Assembly: GCA_036270655.1 (NCBI GenBank)
Contig: DATBCD010000045.1
Location: 1-23,468 of the forward strand
Direction: 5' to 3'
DNA: 23,468 bases
DNA from: VBCK01 sp036270655
Lineage (GTDB): Bacteria > Pseudomonadota > Gammaproteobacteria > Burkholderiales > Burkholderiaceae_F
Under the pieces are notes generated by a model. The model was not told the DNA's origin, made no database searches, and was given only the letters and a program-made list of their open reading frames with translations. The position numbers and the translations under genes are program-made. Below, in pieces: positions 21,107-23,468 of the stretch (positions are counted from its first letter, which is position 1; each line of letters opens with the position of its first letter).

Positions 21107-23167
21107 ATGGGAGAAATCAGCAATCCGGGCTTGCAGCAGGACGGATTCGATCTGACGCAGTTCTACGCCGTGTTCTTCGAGGAAGCCCGCGAGAACCTTG
21201 CCAACATGGAGTCGATGCTGCTTGACATCGACATCTCCCGGCCGACCGACGAGGAGCTGAACGCCATTTTCCGCGTCGCGCACTCGATCAAGGGCGGCGC
21301 TGCCACGTTCGGATTCGGCGATGTGGCGACATTGACGCACGAGCTGGAGACGCTGCTCGATCGGCTGCGGCGGCACGAGCTGCCGCTGAAGCGGGCGATG
21401 GTCGACCTGCTGCTGGAGGCGGGCGACGTGGTCAAGGCCCAGCTGGCTCGCTACCAGGGCAGCACCGACCACAGCCCGCCGACCGATGCGCTGATCGAGC
21501 GCATTCGCCAGATGGCCGCGGGCGAAGACGCCGTGCCGCAGGAGCCCAGCGGTGCCCGCCGCCTGGACATCCGGATCGGCCCGCTGAAGGACGGCTCGTC
21601 GGCCGACGGGCTGGTGGAGCTGTTCCGCGACATCCCCTCGCTGGGAACGATCGAGGCGCTCGACCAGGGGCAGGCGCCGGCCGACGGCCTGTGGCACTTC
21701 AAGGTCACGACCAGCTCGCCGGATTCGGAATTGCTGGAGCTGTTTTCGTTTCACGTTTCGCGCGAGCAGGTCCGGATCGCGCAGCACGGAGCCACTGACG
21801 CCAATGCGCCTGCGGGCGCCGCCGAGGCGGCCGCCGCACAGCCGCCCGAGGGCGAGGGCTATGGTTTCTTCGTGGATCCGAAGACGTTGCCGGCGCAGAA
21901 AGCCGGCGACGGCGTGCCCGGTCAGGCGGCCGCGGCCGACGCCGATCCGGCGCGCAAGTCCGACGCCCGGGGCAGATCCGACAAGGCCGCCGCCGCCGGA
22001 CTCGAATCGACCACCCTCAGGGTGTCGGTCGAAAAAGTCGACCAGCTGATCAACCTGGTCGGCGAGCTCGTGATCACACAGGCCATGCTCAGCCAGCAGG
22101 CCAAGGATCTGGACACGGTCCAGTTCAGCTCGCTGCTGGGCGGCATCACCGACCTGGAGCGCAATTCGCGTCATCTGCAAGAGACGGTGATGTCGATTCG
22201 GATGATCCCGATGTCGTTCGTGTTCAACCGCTTCCCCCGGATGATCCGCGACCTGGCGTCCAAGCTCGGCAAGCAGATCGAGCTCAAGCTGGTCGGCGAG
22301 GCCACCGAGCTCGACAAGGGACTGATCGAGAAAATCATCGATCCGCTGACGCACCTGGTGCGCAACAGCGCCGATCACGGCGTCGAGACTCCGGCCAGCC
22401 GGCTGGCCGCCGGCAAGACCCCGCACGGCACCATCACGCTGTCGGCCGCCCACCAGGGCGGTTCGATCCTGATCGAGGTGCGCGATGACGGCCGGGGCCT
22501 GCAGCGCGAGCGGATCCTGGAGAAGGCGCGTGAGCGGGGATTCGTGGTGCGCGACGACATGACCGATGCGGAGGTGTGGGCGCTGATCTGGGAGCCTGGA
22601 TTTTCGACCGCCGATCAGATCAGCGATGTATCGGGCCGCGGCGTGGGCATGGACGTGGTGCGCAAGAACATCACCGCATTGAACGGTACGGTCGAGCTCG
22701 ATTCGGCCGAAGGCTACGGCACGCGGGTTGCGGTGCGGCTGCCGCTGACACTGGCCATCATGGACGGAATGTCGGTCGGCGTGGGCGGCGAGACCTACAT
22801 CCTGCCGCTGGCATCGGTGGTCGAGTCGTTTCAGGTCACGCCCGGCATGGTGCAGACGATCGGCGCCACGGGCCGGGTGGTCAAGGTGCGCGACGAGTTC
22901 ATGCCGGTGATCTCGCTCGACGAGGTCTTCCGGGTGCCGCGTCAGGAGGGCGACCGCGATCCCGAAATCATGATGATCGTGGAAGCCGAGGGCAAGCGCG
23001 TGGCCGCGCTGGTCCACGAGCTGCTCGGTCAGCACCAGGTGGTGGTGAAGAACCTGGAGACCAATTACCGGCGCGTGCCCGACATCTCCGGCGCGACGAT
23101 CCTGGGCGACGGCCGAGTCGCGCTGATCGCCGATACCGCGAGCCTGGTCAAGCGCGCCCGCCATTGA
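21107..23167 (+). CDS. cheA: CheA chemotaxis histidine kinase
   Basis: A 686-residue protein of normal length with all CheA domains. P1 (Hpt, about 12-115) has IFRVAHSIKGGAATFG with phosphoacceptor His59. Residues about 150-230 (RRLDIRIGPLKDGSSADGLV onward) look like a P2-type regulator-docking region, followed by an Ala/Pro/Gly-rich linker (about 231-298). P3 dimerisation starts at TLRVSVEKVDQLINLVGELV (about 302). P4 has LVRNSADHGVE (N box, about residue 418), DDGRGL (near 461) and GRGVGMDVVRKNI (near 511). P5, which binds CheW, runs from about 548 to the end. GGGAG lies 9 bases before the ATG. CheA phosphorylates CheY and CheB in receptor arrays at the cytoplasmic membrane. cheW follows after 117 bases containing a palindromic repeat. 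Confidence 0.98.
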   Translation: MGEISNPGLQQDGFDLTQFYAVFFEEARENLANMESMLLDIDISRPTDEELNAIFRVAHSIKGGAATFGFGDVATLTHELETLLDRLRRHELPLKRAMVDLLLEAGDVVKAQLARYQGSTDHSPPTDALIERIRQMAAGEDAVPQEPSGARRLDIRIGPLKDGSSADGLVELFRDIPSLGTIEALDQGQAPADGLWHFKVTTSSPDSELLELFSFHVSREQVRIAQHGATDANAPAGAAEAAAAQPPEGEGYGFFVDPKTLPAQKAGDGVPGQAAAADADPARKSDARGRSDKAAAAGLESTTLRVSVEKVDQLINLVGELVITQAMLSQQAKDLDTVQFSSLLGGITDLERNSRHLQETVMSIRMIPMSFVFNRFPRMIRDLASKLGKQIELKLVGEATELDKGLIEKIIDPLTHLVRNSADHGVETPASRLAAGKTPHGTITLSAAHQGGSILIEVRDDGRGLQRERILEKARERGFVVRDDMTDAEVWALIWEPGFSTADQISDVSGRGVGMDVVRKNITALNGTVELDSAEGYGTRVAVRLPLTLAIMDGMSVGVGGETYILPLASVVESFQVTPGMVQTIGATGRVVKVRDEFMPVISLDEVFRVPRQEGDRDPEIMMIVEAEGKRVAALVHELLGQHQVVVKNLETNYRRVPDISGATILGDGRVALIADTASLVKRARH

Positions 23168-23226
23168 ATCGGGCGGAAGGCTGCGGGACAACGGGTCGAG
23201 AGTTGGGGAAGGCAGATTAGAAGGTC

Positions 23227-23250
23227 CCTTCTCCCGCTTGCGGGAGAAGG
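23227..23250. repeat. REP-like palindrome between cheA and cheW
   Basis: CCTTCTCCCGC, a 2-base TT loop and GCGGGAGAAGG form a perfect 11-base-pair hairpin, followed on the + strand by ACAGGATGAGGGT. A hairpin of this form with a GGATGAGGG-like tail is a familiar dispersed intergenic repeat in many proteobacterial genomes. It lies inside the che operon, where it could stabilise or attenuate the transcript. Confidence 0.8.
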
Positions 23251-23284
23251 ACAGGATGAGGGTCGTGATGAGCTGGAGCTTGCC

Positions 23285-23468
23285 ATGGGCATGATGGAGA
23301 GGATCGGCACGGGAATCGTCTCGGCGGCGCGAGTCAGCGAGTTTCTGACCTTCCGGCTGGGAGGCGAGGAGTACGGGATCGACATCCTGAAGGTGCAGGA
23401 GATCCGGGGCTACGAGGCGGTGACGCGGATCGCCAATGCGCCGGCCTTCATCAAGGGGGTGGTGAATC
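23285..23468 (+). CDS. cheW: CheW chemotaxis coupling protein (N-terminal part, cut by window end)
   Basis: 61 codons are present before the window ends. The protein starts MGMMERIGTGIVSAARVSEF and continues LTFRLGGEEYGIDILKVQEI, RGYEAVTRIANAPAFIKGVV, which matches the first CheW subdomain (the 'F.LG.E.YGI.I..V.EI....T.......P.FI.GV.N' pattern). CheW links receptors to CheA. The ATG at 23285 has GGAG about 6 bases upstream; the ATGs at 23291 and 23294 are alternatives. It is separated from cheA by a REP-like palindrome but lies on the same strand and is probably co-transcribed. Confidence 0.95.
   Translation, partial: MGMMERIGTGIVSAARVSEFLTFRLGGEEYGIDILKVQEIRGYEAVTRIANAPAFIKGVVN

Noticed and set aside
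20993..23191. A 732-codon minus-strand open frame opposite cheA
   Set aside because: Antisense shadow; cheA on the plus strand has all P1-P5 motifs.
1..23468. Insertion sequences, phage genes, CRISPR arrays, tRNA or rRNA
   Set aside because: No transposase or integrase frame, no regularly spaced direct repeats, and no RNA gene sequence was recognised.

Overview
The window is GC-rich, densely coded bacterial DNA that looks like a motile betaproteobacterium, probably Burkholderiales. The evidence is the gene order flgF-G-H-I-J-K-L with a two-domain FlgJ (rod cap plus muramidase), a lipoprotein L-ring gene and P-ring gene (so an outer membrane), a cheY-cheA-cheW order, and GC-rich palindromic repeats of the kind scattered through such genomes. 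The genus cannot be fixed from sequence alone.

Region 1 (1-6981) is the end of a flagellar rod/ring/hook operon: the flgF tail, flgG, flgH, flgI and flgJ, then flgK and flgL. A well-spaced sigma-28 (FliA) type promoter lies just before flgK, so the two hook-filament junction proteins can be made as a late class separate from the rod and ring genes. A hairpin follows flgL.

Region 2 (about 7104-20061) is a signalling island of seven genes in four groups, lying between the flagellar and chemotaxis genes. (a) A soluble kinase with nine tandem PAS domains and a HisKA_2-type core is followed 9 bases later by a response regulator with a C-terminal ANTAR RNA-binding domain; this is the EutW/EutV architecture and implies control by transcription antitermination. 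(b) A membrane-anchored HisKA kinase is encoded convergently on the minus strand, its end overlapping the ANTAR regulator gene by 23 bases. (c) Divergent from it is a tightly coupled c-di-GMP operon: a HAMP-GAF membrane protein with no output domain, a REC-PAS-GGDEF-EAL protein, and a GGEEF diguanylate cyclase, joined by ATGA and GTGA overlaps. The GGDEF domain of the middle protein keeps its name motif but has lost the metal-binding Asp, while its EAL site is complete; it is predicted to be a phosphodiesterase opposing the downstream cyclase, which has an intact inhibitory I-site. (d) On the minus strand, a kinase with an N-terminal REC domain and a HisKA_3 core is followed by a NarL/FixJ-type regulator.

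Region 3 (20243-23468) is the start of a chemotaxis operon: a 134-residue helical protein with a CheZ-like D-x-x-x-Q motif and an acidic/hydrophobic C-terminal tail, then cheY, cheA and the beginning of cheW. A REP-like palindrome lies between cheA and cheW.

The strongest leads are the small CheZ-like protein beside cheY, the nine-PAS kinase/ANTAR regulator pair next to flagellar genes, the degenerate-GGDEF phosphodiesterase coupled to a cyclase, and an inverted-repeat element forming the linker of FlgJ. No tRNA, rRNA, CRISPR array, transposase or phage gene was seen.
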